NCBI RefSeq assembly: GCF_016908555.1
Contig: NZ_JAFBEE010000007.1
Span: 62,001 to 126,000, forward strand
Source of the DNA: Alkaliphilus hydrothermalis
Lineage (GTDB): Bacteria; Bacillota; Clostridia; Peptostreptococcales; Natronincolaceae
Length of the DNA stretch: 64,000 bases
Reading direction: 5' to 3'
A program made the position numbers and the translations under genes. Shown here piece by piece: positions 26,123 through 35,202 of this stretch (the first letter of the stretch is position 1; each line of letters opens with the position of its first letter). The notes beneath the pieces were generated by a model. It was not told where the DNA came from. It saw nothing but the letters and a program-made list of their open reading frames with translations, and did no database searches.

Positions 26123-26515
26123 TTACAATTTCTTATTAAAATCATCTATTTCTTTTTTAACCATGTTTTTGTAGTTATCATCATTGGGTTCCCATAGCTC
26201 TACGATATTTCCAAGTATATCTTCAATTTGAGCAAACTTTCCATATTCATAGGCCTTTATATCTTGAATAATTTTAACATTCTTGTTTTTTAATGATTGT
26301 AAGAACTCCTCAAGATTATTAACTGTAAAATTAAGTACAGTTTCACTTGATTCCTTATTATCAAACGTGATTAGAGTGCACTTATTTGGTGAAAGAAAAT
26401 TAATACCATATTCAGTAATATCCAAACCTAAAACTTCATGATACCAATTTAGTAATTTTTTCGTATCACCACTAATATTCAGAAACACTCCACCAATACC
26501 TGTTATTTTTGACAT
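26123..26515 (-). CDS. VOC-family (glyoxalase/bleomycin-resistance fold) protein
   Basis: 130-residue vicinal-oxygen-chelate protein. Two beta-alpha-beta-beta-beta units are apparent: GVFLNISGDTKKLLNWYHEVLGLD at the start and FAQIEDILGNIVELWEPND near the end, the latter giving the usual metal-ligand Glu in ELWEP. The start is the ATG at 26515, 7 nt after GGGGGAG; an upstream ATG overlaps it. Enzyme activity cannot be named. Stand-alone gene. Confidence 0.82.
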   Translation of the reverse strand: MSKITGIGGVFLNISGDTKKLLNWYHEVLGLDITEYGINFLSPNKCTLITFDNKESSETVLNFTVNNLEEFLQSLKNKNVKIIQDIKAYEYGKFAQIEDILGNIVELWEPNDDNYKNMVKKEIDDFNKKL

Positions 26516-26744
26516 ATAATCTCCCCCATATATGTATATATGAATCAATTCTCTTTTCTACATCAATCTCGCTCCTTAAAAGTCTCAATAATCTTATCCT
26601 GCTTTCGCTCCTTTTATTAAGTCTTACTTAGGTATTCCCCATTATTGTAATTTTTCCTTTATTTTGATGTCAAAAGGTTTCCTTAACATAATCTTACTTC
26701 CTGCATAAAATAGTTAATACTTAAATCCAAAAGGGGGGCTTCAC

Positions 26745-27665
26745 TTGGAAATGTCAGTGATTATAGAAAGTGTTACTTCATTATTTATTATCATTTTAGT
26801 GGGGGTCTATGGAAGCAAGAGAAATATTATTACACCCGAAGTAAACAAAGCATTGATCGCTATACTCATCCAAATTGCTTTGCCCTTCATGATTCTTTCA
26901 TCATTTACATTTACATATAGTGATACAGTTAAGTCTAATGTCATAAATACATTTTATTATTCTATCATAGGGTACATTCTCATAATAGCTGTTTCTCATT
27001 TGATGTTATTGCCTATCAAAAATGATAAAAAAACAATACTACATTTCGCTAATGTCTTTACAAATACAGGGTATGTAGGTTTTCCTATATTAAATTCAAT
27101 TTATGGCCCAGAGGGAATCATCTATGGTTCTATATTTAATATGTTCTTTGTAATACTTTTATGGACATATGGCCTTATGCTATTTAGAGGTGATTCTGAA
27201 AAAAATGACTTCAGAAATGAACTGAAAAAAATCCTTACAAATCCCTCCATTATAGCAGTTTGTATCGGTATTATCATTATGGTATCGAATATTAAACCCC
27301 CTAGAGCAATTTTGTCTAGTATTAATAGTATAGGAAGTATTACTGGTCCCTTGTCCATGATCATAATCGGAGTTATACTCTCAAACACTAAAATTCAAAA
27401 GTATTTGAAGGACTGGACATTGTATTATGGCGTCATTACTAAGCTGATTATCATACCTGGTATCCTTTACTTCTTATCATTATTAGTAGGGACATCCAAA
27501 GCTATCAATACAGTAATTATTATGAGTGCTATGCCAGCTGCTGCCATGACTGCAATTCTAGCAGAAAATTTTGATACAGAAAAAGAATATGCAGCCGTTA
27601 TTGTATCTGTAACCACACTGCTGTCTTTAATTACAGTTACTTTACTATTGAGGATCATCCTTTAG
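26745..27665 (+). CDS. AEC-family (auxin efflux carrier-like) transporter
   Basis: 306-residue membrane permease with about ten helices in two five-helix halves, joined by a polar loop near residues 143-160. The half-sequence motifs ILIQIALPFMILSSF and NVFTNTGYVGFPI in the first half and SAMPAAAMTAILAE in the second are typical of the AEC family, members of which carry malate, malonate or amino acids. Start is TTG at 26745, 6 nt after AAGGGGGG; an ATG two codons later is the alternative. Substrate unknown. Confidence 0.85.
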   Translation: MEMSVIIESVTSLFIIILVGVYGSKRNIITPEVNKALIAILIQIALPFMILSSFTFTYSDTVKSNVINTFYYSIIGYILIIAVSHLMLLPIKNDKKTILHFANVFTNTGYVGFPILNSIYGPEGIIYGSIFNMFFVILLWTYGLMLFRGDSEKNDFRNELKKILTNPSIIAVCIGIIIMVSNIKPPRAILSSINSIGSITGPLSMIIIGVILSNTKIQKYLKDWTLYYGVITKLIIIPGILYFLSLLVGTSKAINTVIIMSAMPAAAMTAILAENFDTEKEYAAVIVSVTTLLSLITVTLLLRIIL

Positions 27666-27885
27666 TTTTCAAAGTAAAACAAAGGACTGTGCCTCTTCCT
27701 CGAACCTACAAAAGGGCCAGTTACTCTTATAGTATCACTAATATTAAAAAATAATTATTAATTAGAATTAAGCTTAAGATAATCCCCTTAGGTAAAATTC
27801 CCTCAAACCGTAGCTTGAGGGAACATAAGTACACTTTAATATTTACTTAAAACTTTCAACACCTTTAAATCAAGTTGCATGAGTC

Positions 27886-28332
27886 TCATTTATTATTAAT
27901 GCTAACTCTTCTGAAGACCATCTCGTCGTCATCATATTCACCTCGGAACTCAAATCCGAATTTACCAAGTAGATTGTGCATCTTTTTATTCTCTGGATGA
28001 ACACTTGCTGCTAATTTATTATAACCCTTTTCACTGGCCTCATTGATAATTAATTGGAGAGTTTCACTAGCAAAGCCATTATTCCTATAATCTAAACCAA
28101 TCATGAGTCTATCGATATGAAACATATCATGCTCATCTTCATCCTCTCCATGCAAGGTATAACCAACCATTGTCTGGTCATTGTATATGGCTCTTGAGAT
28201 TGCTTTTGGATAAAACTGCGCCTGTGCTATAGAAAAAAGATTTGAAGCAATAAATTTCCTTGCATTTTCCTCTTCCTTTAAACCAATACATTCTATCCAG
28301 TTTTCTTCCGTTATCTCCTCTAAGCGAATCAT
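27886..28332 (-). CDS. GNAT-family N-acetyltransferase
   Basis: 148 residues. The acetyl-CoA loop is LDYRNNGFASETLQ (Arg/Asn-x-x-Gly-x-Ala), preceded by the strand FHIDRLMIG and followed by ASVHPENKKMHNLLGKFGFEFRGE, a layout like spermidine/spermine-type acetyltransferases. The ATG at 28332 follows AAGGAGG by 6 nt; the longer frame has no support. Lies 80 nt downstream of a second GNAT gene and may share its transcript. Confidence 0.83.
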   Translation of the reverse strand: MIRLEEITEENWIECIGLKEEENARKFIASNLFSIAQAQFYPKAISRAIYNDQTMVGYTLHGEDEDEHDMFHIDRLMIGLDYRNNGFASETLQLIINEASEKGYNKLAASVHPENKKMHNLLGKFGFEFRGEYDDDEMVFRRVSINNK

Positions 28333-28412
28333 AAAATCCTCCTTCTCTTCCTTAGGCAATCTAAACAAAGCCCCAATTTAATTTACTATTAAATCTAGAG
28401 TCAACCTGATCT

Positions 28413-28877
28413 CTAATAGCTTTTCCTCATGGCAATAAATTCTGTGTCCTGATTATTTACAAACCATGTAAGTTCATCTATCTTTTCAAAACCTAGTTTT
28501 TCATAGACTCGTATAGCCCTTTTATTGAACTTTGCAACTAGTAACTCTAATTTGTCAAACTTATATTTTTCTCTGCCAAAATCCAGTACAGCACTAATAA
28601 TTTCTGTCCCCATTCCCCTTCCAGTAAGACTAGGTCTCATTTGTACGCCAAACATAAATACATCTTTTTCATCATCGTAATCAAAACTAAAGTTGCCCAT
28701 TAATTCTTGTTCATCATTATATAAAACAAATGCATTTTCCTCTGTATGTATATTTCTTGCCCATTGTTGCTTAACCTCAGTTTTGTCGTTATTATAAAAG
28801 GAGTATTCTCCTTCATATTTCCATGTAGCTATATCAATAGCATCAGTTTCTGTCGGATTCTTAAATTCTATTCTCAT
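28413..28877 (-). CDS. GNAT-family N-acetyltransferase (RimJ/RimL type)
   Basis: 154 residues, RimJ/RimL-like acetyltransferase_3 fold: YDDEKDVFMFGVQMRPSLTG then GRGMGTEIISAVLDFGREKY (acetyl-CoA loop) and VAKFNKRAIRVYEKLGFEKI. The ATG at 28877 follows GGGGGGAATTAAA. Substrate, protein or small molecule, is not evident. First of two adjacent GNAT genes. Confidence 0.83.
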   Translation of the reverse strand: MRIEFKNPTETDAIDIATWKYEGEYSFYNNDKTEVKQQWARNIHTEENAFVLYNDEQELMGNFSFDYDDEKDVFMFGVQMRPSLTGRGMGTEIISAVLDFGREKYKFDKLELLVAKFNKRAIRVYEKLGFEKIDELTWFVNNQDTEFIAMRKSY

Positions 28878-28990
28878 TTTAATTCCCCCCATGTTAAATA
28901 TTATAAGACTACTTACTTTATTCTATCAAATATAAATTGATCTAGTAATCTCATAAACAGTACTTAATCAAACTTGAGCTTTTTAATAAG

Positions 28991-29034
28991 TAAATGGACA
29001 TTTATTATTAATCTGATTAATAAATGTCCATTTA
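28991..29034 (-). terminator. Strong inverted repeat / terminator after the CD3324-like gene
   Basis: AAATGGACATTTATT and AATAAATGTCCATTT form a perfect 15-bp stem around a 12-nt loop, directly beyond the stop at 29037. Confidence 0.65.
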
Positions 29035-29036
29035 TA

Positions 29037-29315
29037 TTATAATTTCCTTCTCTTTTCTTTACTTAGAATTCTTCTTATGCTCTTTTCCGAAAGATAGTAT
29101 ACTTCTGCCAACTCGACTACAGTAGTCCCTTGGGTATATTTATTAAAAATTTCTTTATCTCTATTCTTAAAATTATTTTTCGTACCATTTTTTTCACCCC
29201 AGGATTTTTTATTCTCAATTTTTCTTGGAATATATAAGTATTCACCGTCAATATATTGTTGAATCAGCTCTACTACTTCCTCTGGTAATACACTTTGTGC
29301 ACTAATATGACCCAT
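29037..29315 (-). CDS. CD3324-family helix-turn-helix protein
   Basis: 92 residues. Resembles the clostridial CD3324 family (Mor-like): an N-terminal LPEEVVELIQQYIDGEYLYIP segment and a C-terminal helix-turn-helix (KEIFNKYTQGTTVVELAEVY, YLSEKSIRRILSKEK). Such proteins are small putative transcription regulators of unknown target. ATG after AAGGAGGGC. Single gene with its own strong hairpin. Confidence 0.75.
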   Translation of the reverse strand: MGHISAQSVLPEEVVELIQQYIDGEYLYIPRKIENKKSWGEKNGTKNNFKNRDKEIFNKYTQGTTVVELAEVYYLSEKSIRRILSKEKRRKL

Positions 29316-29833
29316 CGCTTTGCCCTCCTTATGAAATATGGATCAGAGCAAAGACTACCTACAAGACACTTTAATGCCCTATTGCTTTAGTTTTCTCATA
29401 GCAGTCTTTGCTATGAGTTTAAGAACACCTTTAAAGATGGATATTTCACTGACTTCACTTCCCTTCATATCTCCAGTTCAGCTATAGATAAAAAAACATA
29501 TGGATATTATTAACATCCATTTATGTAATTCTATGTCACCAGTATAATTTTATAGAATTTTTTATGTTTTGTCAATTTTCAAACAGTTAACTGTTTTATA
29601 TTAATTCATTAAAATGACTTTATGTATTTGAACAGTCTCTATAAAATAAAACCATCCAAATTTCTTTATGGATTGCTTATTACCTATGTCTATATACACT
29701 TTCTGTAGTGCTAGTACTGATTCCATATTCTTTACCTAGTCTCATAATTGTCCCTCTAGGGGTATACAGAAGCGACCCCTTCCTTAGTGTCAGTGTCACA
29801 CCTACAGAATGAGTCGCCTAATCATTTAAATAT
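29316..29833. other. Intergenic region, AT-rich, with a possible decayed helix-turn-helix fragment
   Basis: 518 bases without an intact gene. On the minus strand, about 29690-29810 reads without stops as a short peptide (TPRGTIMRLGKEYGISTSTTE region) that looks like a helix-turn-helix, but it has no start with a ribosome site and is probably a remnant. Confidence 0.4.
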
Positions 29834-30769
29834 TTATCTCTTATCTTCTACTTTTTCCTTCTTCAACCGCTCCCTCAACTCCGCCAAATCATCAGGTAGA
29901 GGCGCTTTCACCACAATTTCATTCTTAAATCTTGGTTGATAAAACTTCAAATAAGCTGCATGGAGGGCCTGTCTACCTATTAGTTTGCCGTCTGGGTTCC
30001 CGTAAAGGGTATCTCCTATGATGGAATGTCCTAAATGGTTCATATGTACCCTTATTTGATGGGTACGACCTGTTAGGAGCTCCACCTCTAGCATTGTGGC
30101 GTTTTCGTATCTTTCCAGTACCTTATATCTCGTGATGGAAGCCTGTCCTGCTTCATCCACTACCCTTTTAATACTATCCTCTGTAGGCCGATGGATGGGG
30201 GCATCAATTGTCCCTGCATCTGCTTCTACAATCCCCTCTACAAAGGTAATATATCTTTTTTCCACTAAATCTGCCTGCATCTGCTCCGACAAAACATGGT
30301 GGGCATAGGGATTCTTTGCGATCACCAAAAGTCCAGAGGTGTCCATGTCCAATCTATTTACAAATCTAATTCTGTATTCAAACCCCTTTTTTTGCAGATA
30401 ATAAGAAGCAGCATTAGCAATCGTATAGATAGGATGACTTTTAGTAGGATGGGATACGATTCCCGGCTGTTTATTAATCACAATGACATCTACATCTTCA
30501 TATATTACATGGAATGGAATGTCTTGAGGTGTAAATTGGTTAGGTTCTTCCTCCATCAAAATCTTTATGTAGTCCCCTTCCTTTACCTCCTCATGATATT
30601 TTACATATTCATCATTAAGAAAAACCGATTTGTCCTTCTTTAATTTAGTAAGCAGTCGACTTGAAAAATCAAGCCTGGTCTTCAATACCTGCTTGATGGT
30701 TTTAAAATGATCCTCCGCCTCTACTTGATACACCATCATTTGCTCTGTTTGCTGGTCTGATATCAGCAT
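29834..30769 (-). CDS. RluA-family 23S rRNA/tRNA pseudouridine synthase
   Basis: 311 residues. N-terminal S4 RNA-binding domain (TIKQVLKTRLDFSSRLLTKLKKDKSVFLN region) followed by the RluA catalytic domain with FVNRLDMDTSGLLVIAK (catalytic Asp in the RLDxDTSG motif; the usual leading His is Asn), later ELLTGRTHQIRVHM and LHAAYLKF. Start ATG at 30769 after AGAAGGTG; earlier in-frame ATGs overlap that site. Closest to the RluD/YhcT-YjbO group; the exact target uridine is not assignable. Confidence 0.9.
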   Translation of the reverse strand: MLISDQQTEQMMVYQVEAEDHFKTIKQVLKTRLDFSSRLLTKLKKDKSVFLNDEYVKYHEEVKEGDYIKILMEEEPNQFTPQDIPFHVIYEDVDVIVINKQPGIVSHPTKSHPIYTIANAASYYLQKKGFEYRIRFVNRLDMDTSGLLVIAKNPYAHHVLSEQMQADLVEKRYITFVEGIVEADAGTIDAPIHRPTEDSIKRVVDEAGQASITRYKVLERYENATMLEVELLTGRTHQIRVHMNHLGHSIIGDTLYGNPDGKLIGRQALHAAYLKFYQPRFKNEIVVKAPLPDDLAELRERLKKEKVEDKR

Positions 30770-31033
30770 TTTTTCACCTTCTTTCATTCGCATGGCTATT
30801 ATATTATGAAAATAATCCTATATCAATATGTTTTTTCTACTTGTTAAAGATTTTTCAATCCCTATAAAAGGATTTTTCCTTCTCATATAGAATTACTAAA
30901 TTAATAACATTTATACGGATAAACGCTATTTAAGGAATATATTACATTATAAATGATTATTCTGATAACATATGGAAATACACAAACTAAGACATAGATA
31001 CAATCTCTAAATTATTTTTAAAGGAGAATGCTT

Positions 31034-31846
31034 ATGAATACCAATGGTAATAAGGTCATTAATATTATACATAATAATGCTAAGTTTTCTATAGATACTG
31101 CCAGTTATGTAAAAAAGAAATTCATCCAAATGGGCTACGAGGTTACTGATGTGTTTGATTTCACGGCTGATTTAGTTGTCTGTATCGGTGGGGATGGTTC
31201 CCTCTTAAGAATGCTCCACACCTATCAATTCCCTGATATCCCTGTTGTGGGGATTAACACTGGCCATTTAGGATTCTTAGTAGAAATCAATCCCGATGAA
31301 ATAGACGATTTTCTAGACAGATATCATGCTGGGGAATATTTCATAGAAGAAATTAATCCAATAGAGGCAGTAATCTGTACCCGAACAGATTGTATCAATG
31401 CCTTTGCCCTCAACGAAATTGTCATCAAGGGGGATTTATCCAGGACGGTTCATTTGGACCTTTCAGTAAACGATCAATTAATCCAACGTTTCAGCGGTGA
31501 TGGAATACTTTGTGCCACCTCTACCGGTAGTACTGCCTACAATTATTCTATAGGTGGTTCTATTGTAGACCCTAGTCTACAGGTGATACAAGTCAGTCCT
31601 CTGGCTCCTATTAATACCAATGCATACCGTTCCTTTACCTCCAGCGTTATCCTTCCCTCCAATGCAACTATTAAGGTAAACCCTGAGTATCGTTTTGAGG
31701 ACTCCATCGTAATTGTCAGCGATGGTATGGAGCATAGACATAACGGTATTGTTGAAGTATCCTTAAAACTCTCAAGTCTTAATATTAAAATGCTTAGACT
31801 TAAAGGATTTGAATTCTGGAGTAAAGTAAAGGAAAAGTTCCTATAG
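31034..31846 (+). CDS. nadK: NAD kinase
   Basis: Phosphorylates NAD to NADP. The catalytic GGDGSLLRML motif lies near residue 56, followed by NTGHLGFLVE, the NE motif (ALNEIVIKGD) and SGDGILCATSTGSTAYNYSIGG. 270 residues from the ATG at 31034, which is 7 nt after GGAG; the ATG at 31028 is too close to the ribosome site. It does not sit with recN/argR as in many clostridia. Confidence 0.93.
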   Translation: MNTNGNKVINIIHNNAKFSIDTASYVKKKFIQMGYEVTDVFDFTADLVVCIGGDGSLLRMLHTYQFPDIPVVGINTGHLGFLVEINPDEIDDFLDRYHAGEYFIEEINPIEAVICTRTDCINAFALNEIVIKGDLSRTVHLDLSVNDQLIQRFSGDGILCATSTGSTAYNYSIGGSIVDPSLQVIQVSPLAPINTNAYRSFTSSVILPSNATIKVNPEYRFEDSIVIVSDGMEHRHNGIVEVSLKLSSLNIKMLRLKGFEFWSKVKEKFL

Positions 31847-31869
31847 ATAAATCCAAATACTGTAAAATC

Positions 31870-31925
31870 AAAATTCCCTACAAATGAATCCTATTAAACT
31901 TAAGGAAGTCATTGTGGGGAATTTT
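31870..31925. repeat. Long hairpin-forming inverted repeat downstream of nadK
   Basis: AAAATTCCCTACA (31870-) pairs with TGTGGGGAATTTT (ending 31925) with one wobble, and the pairing extends inward with ATGA/TCAT and TCCT/AGGA, so almost the whole 56 bases fold. It may end transcription from nadK or from the minus-strand gene at 31996, but neither side has a long T-run. Confidence 0.55.
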
Positions 31926-31995
31926 CAAGTTTCATTTTGAAATACATTCAACTTGTATACTTACTTGTACTTACATCTGTTTTATGATGAGGCTT

Positions 31996-32658
31996 TTAAT
32001 ACTTACTTAATTCATTATATATGAAATTTGCATTGCCCTCTGCCCATACCCTATGTTGCTTTTCATTCTTATAAAAAACTAAAGCTTGAGTTTCTGGGAT
32101 CACACGCCATACACAGTTGAATTTCTCATATTTATTGTGAATCAATAATTCTTCTAGAATCATCATGTTTTCATAAAAATCCTCTTCATAAATAGCCCTC
32201 AGCTTTTTCTCGGGAGTTATATGCTGATAAGAGTCCACCGCCATTGCCTTCAGCACCCATTCAAGTTCCTTTAGCTTTCCAATCATTTTTAACATAAAGT
32301 ATTTTTTTTCAACAAAAATATAAGTCTTAATATCGTCAGTAACGTTAAATCCTCCCTCTAACTTCTCAAAGAGGTATTGATTCACCAACATATAGTCCTT
32401 TTCATTCATTTTGGTTGCTACTATATTAATAAACTCTGCTTCTGAAAGTCCCCTTATAGCCTCCATCAGTTCTTCGTCATCATCATATGAGTCGTAGTCT
32501 GTTATATTCATAATCAAGTCTGGAAAAATCTCTGCGTTCAACCAAACCCACTGTTCCTTTTTTAAGTCTACTCCAAATAAAGTTTCTAAATCACAGTCCT
32601 TAATTGCTTCCACTAAATTAAATTTGATTTTCATCACCCTCTTTATATTTGGTATCAT
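31996..32658 (-). CDS. Conserved hypothetical protein, unknown function
   Basis: 220 residues, acidic, soluble, with no signal peptide, membrane helix or motif I recognise. It has clusters such as DYDSYDDDEELMEA near residue 60 and a Trp-containing C-terminus (FNCVWRVIPETQALVFYK). The ATG at 32658 lacks a clear ribosome site; an internal ATG at 32634 sits just after AGAGGGTG and is an alternative. Single gene. Confidence 0.65.
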   Translation of the reverse strand: MIPNIKRVMKIKFNLVEAIKDCDLETLFGVDLKKEQWVWLNAEIFPDLIMNITDYDSYDDDEELMEAIRGLSEAEFINIVATKMNEKDYMLVNQYLFEKLEGGFNVTDDIKTYIFVEKKYFMLKMIGKLKELEWVLKAMAVDSYQHITPEKKLRAIYEEDFYENMMILEELLIHNKYEKFNCVWRVIPETQALVFYKNEKQHRVWAEGNANFIYNELSKY

Positions 32659-32859
32659 TATACTTTATAAAGCCAACATAAAACAAGTTAAACGATAAAG
32701 TACGCCGATCTTTTATAATAATATTTGTATGTGGTAACCTTAATCATAATACTACTATATTGATTAGAATGTGTAGTCCTTCAAAAAATATTATATAATT
32801 AAACTGTCAAAGTCTTTTTAAACATTAAAACAATACTAACTAAGATAGGAGCAATTCAA

Positions 32860-33336
32860 ATGAGAGAACATAATTTTATTGGTGTGGGGGGTCTCCTATA
32901 TCATCAAAGCAAGTATTTATTAGTCAGACATTCCTATGGTGAATACAATGAACAATGGATTATCCCTGGAGGATTTGTTAAGGATGGAGAACACCCCAGT
33001 GCCGCAGTCGAAAGAGAAGTTTTTGAAGAGACATCAATTAAAGCTAAATCAAAAGAGCTAGTGGCGGTACGTACCCGACAAAGAAGTGAAAAATGTTTGG
33101 ATTGTTATCTTGTTTTTACTATGGATTATCTAAAGGGAGAGGCTATATCCGATGGAAAGGAAAATTCTGCTGCTGGTTTTTTCAATTATGAAGAAGTGTT
33201 GAATCTAAAAAATGTTATTCCCTTATCCAAAATCATCATTGAAAAACACCACAATGGAGCTTTGAGATCACTAGAACTAGTGAAGGATATTGATCCCTAC
33301 ACCCCTGACAATCAATTCCTTCACCTATATATTTAA
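32860..33336 (+). CDS. Nudix hydrolase
   Basis: 158 residues. The Nudix box is complete, with GGFVKDGE at residues 36-43 and REVFEETSI near 52-60, matching G-x5-E-x7-RE-x2-EE-x-G/S. The N-terminal VGGLLYHQSKYLLVRHSYG strand and box position suit an ADP-ribose or NDP-sugar pyrophosphatase-type enzyme, but the substrate cannot be fixed. ATG after TAGGAGCAA. Confidence 0.85.
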   Translation: MREHNFIGVGGLLYHQSKYLLVRHSYGEYNEQWIIPGGFVKDGEHPSAAVEREVFEETSIKAKSKELVAVRTRQRSEKCLDCYLVFTMDYLKGEAISDGKENSAAGFFNYEEVLNLKNVIPLSKIIIEKHHNGALRSLELVKDIDPYTPDNQFLHLYI

Positions 33337-33436
33337 TTGAGCAAAAAACAGAGCTCCATTACTATGGATCTTCTTTGTTTTATCTAATTAGGTTTCCTCT
33401 CCTGTTGGACGAATAACCTTTGATATTTAGAAGCAA

Positions 33437-33470
33437 AAGGAGTTCAGTTTAAAATAAACTAAACTCCTTC
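33437..33470. terminator. Hairpin between the Nudix gene and the symporter gene
   Basis: AAGGAGTTCAGTTTA and TAAACTAAACTCCTT pair over 15 bp with one mismatch around an AAA loop; it could serve either converging gene. A weaker imperfect stem lies at about 33347-33385. The rest of 33337-33695 shows no gene. Confidence 0.5.
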
Positions 33471-33695
33471 GACTATTTTAAGTACATCTTTTAAAAGTAT
33501 AGATAAAAAAACAATTAAAAAGAAAAAAACTGATATAATGTATAAAACTAATACATTAAGACCTTAAAACCATAAATACCAAGTGTATACATTTTTTTCT
33601 GTAAATAATAACAAATAAAAATTAATTATCATTATAATATTTACTATGAATTCTAACATATTTTTGATTTGTATGATAATTTTCCCTATTAACTG

Positions 33696-34844
33696 CTATT
33701 TATTTTTTGCAAATCTATCTACGATCATGGCAATCGCTCCATCACCAGTAACGTTGGCAGCAGTTCCAAAGCTATCCTGAGCTATATAGATTGCCATCAT
33801 TAAGGCTAATTGAGCCTCACCAAATCCCAGCATAGTTTCTAGTAGACCAAGGGCCGCCATAATCGCTCCACCAGGCACACCAGGAGCTGCTACCATTGTG
33901 ACTCCCAACATTAAAATAAAAGGCAGTACTTGCCCGAAGCTAAGGGTATTACCAGCTAAGAGCATTACAGCTATAGCGCAGGTAGTCAGGGTAATTGTAC
34001 TACCTGCTAAATGTATCGTTGCACATAAGGGTACTGCAAATTCTGCTACTTCTTCTGAAACATCGTTGGCCTTAGTCTGTCTTACTGTAACAGGGATTGT
34101 CGCTGCTGAGGACTGAGTCCCAATAGCAGTAAAATAAGCTGGTAGCATATTTTTTAATGCCCTGATTGGGTTCTTACCAGTAATCCCACCAGCAAGTATG
34201 TACTGGAGTATAATATAGGATATATGAACAATTAATACTAACACAACAACTCTTCCAAATACTGATAAAGTGCTGGCAACTTCGCCTGTATAAGCCATCT
34301 TAGCAAATACTCCCGCAATATATACAGGTAATAATGGAATAATGATCGTGGTAATTACTTTATTAATAATCTCCTGAAATTCATTCATAAAGTTAAACAT
34401 TGTCTTTCCTTTAATAGCCGCCATACCTAACCCGAGTAAGAAAGCTGTCACTAAAGCTGTCATAACACCCATAATGGCTGGCATCTCAATCGTAAAGAAG
34501 GGAGTGATGGTTACACCTGTTCCTGTGACTTCTGCACCCGTTGTGATAATCATAGGTAAAACAATAGAAGCTGCTAAAAAAGCTAAAATTCCTGCAGTGA
34601 TGGTTGATAGATAGGCTAGCCCTGCAGTAATTCCTAGAAGTTTTCCAGCTTTACCACCAAGTTCTGCAATTCCAGGGGCTACGAAGCCAACGATCAGAAG
34701 TGGAATAATAAATCCTAAAAAATTACCAAAGATACCAGAAAAGGTTATCAATAGTCTTGTTAATGCCTCAATTCCTGTTGAACCAATAATAATACCAAAC
34801 ACAATACCAATTACTAATTTCGGTAATAAACCAATTTTTTTCAT
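33696..34844 (-). CDS. Dicarboxylate/amino acid:cation symporter (DAACS family)
   Basis: Secondary transporter of the glutamate/aspartate/C4-dicarboxylate family (GltP, DctA, SstT type), 382 residues, so slightly shorter than most. The signature serine-rich re-entrant loop reads TAIGTQSSAATIPVT near residue 240, and the C-terminal half keeps GAIMAALGLLETM and QDSFGTAANVTGDGAIAMIVD, the family substrate/cation site. The ATG at 34844 follows CGGAGG by 7 nt. Substrate not fixed. Confidence 0.88.
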   Translation of the reverse strand: MKKIGLLPKLVIGIVFGIIIGSTGIEALTRLLITFSGIFGNFLGFIIPLLIVGFVAPGIAELGGKAGKLLGITAGLAYLSTITAGILAFLAASIVLPMIITTGAEVTGTGVTITPFFTIEMPAIMGVMTALVTAFLLGLGMAAIKGKTMFNFMNEFQEIINKVITTIIIPLLPVYIAGVFAKMAYTGEVASTLSVFGRVVVLVLIVHISYIILQYILAGGITGKNPIRALKNMLPAYFTAIGTQSSAATIPVTVRQTKANDVSEEVAEFAVPLCATIHLAGSTITLTTCAIAVMLLAGNTLSFGQVLPFILMLGVTMVAAPGVPGGAIMAALGLLETMLGFGEAQLALMMAIYIAQDSFGTAANVTGDGAIAMIVDRFAKNK

Positions 34845-35202
34845 TTGATGTCCTCCGTTCATAGAATTTTATCATTTTATTTTCACTTAAACGCTACAAT
34901 AAACAATTGAATCATTAAATGTTCATTGTATCTAATAAGCCTTCTATACTATTATTTAACTTAGTAGAAATACCTATGCGTTCAAAATTTATGCAATTGT
35001 TAGATTGTAAATCTAGTTCATATGTTAGTTATTTATTTAACCAAGATTCTTTAATAAAGTGGATATATGTTTTTTATATGTATGATATAATAGTTATATA
35101 AATAATTAAAATATTAAAATAATTTGAGTTTTGTTTACTTCTTGTTCATTGTATAATACTATTATATATTTTTATTTATATTAGAAATTAGGAGGAATCC
35201 TC
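34845..35202. other. Divergent intergenic region, very AT-rich
   Basis: 358 bases between the symporter gene and the hydrogenase-like gene. Several TATAAT-like sequences occur (near 35084 and 35152), but no -35 partner with good spacing stood out and no RNA gene was seen. Confidence 0.45.

Noticed and set aside
29690..29810. Transposase or regulator gene in the 29.3-29.8 kb gap
   Set aside because: Only a short helix-turn-helix-like peptide without start or ribosome site can be read; it is at most a remnant.
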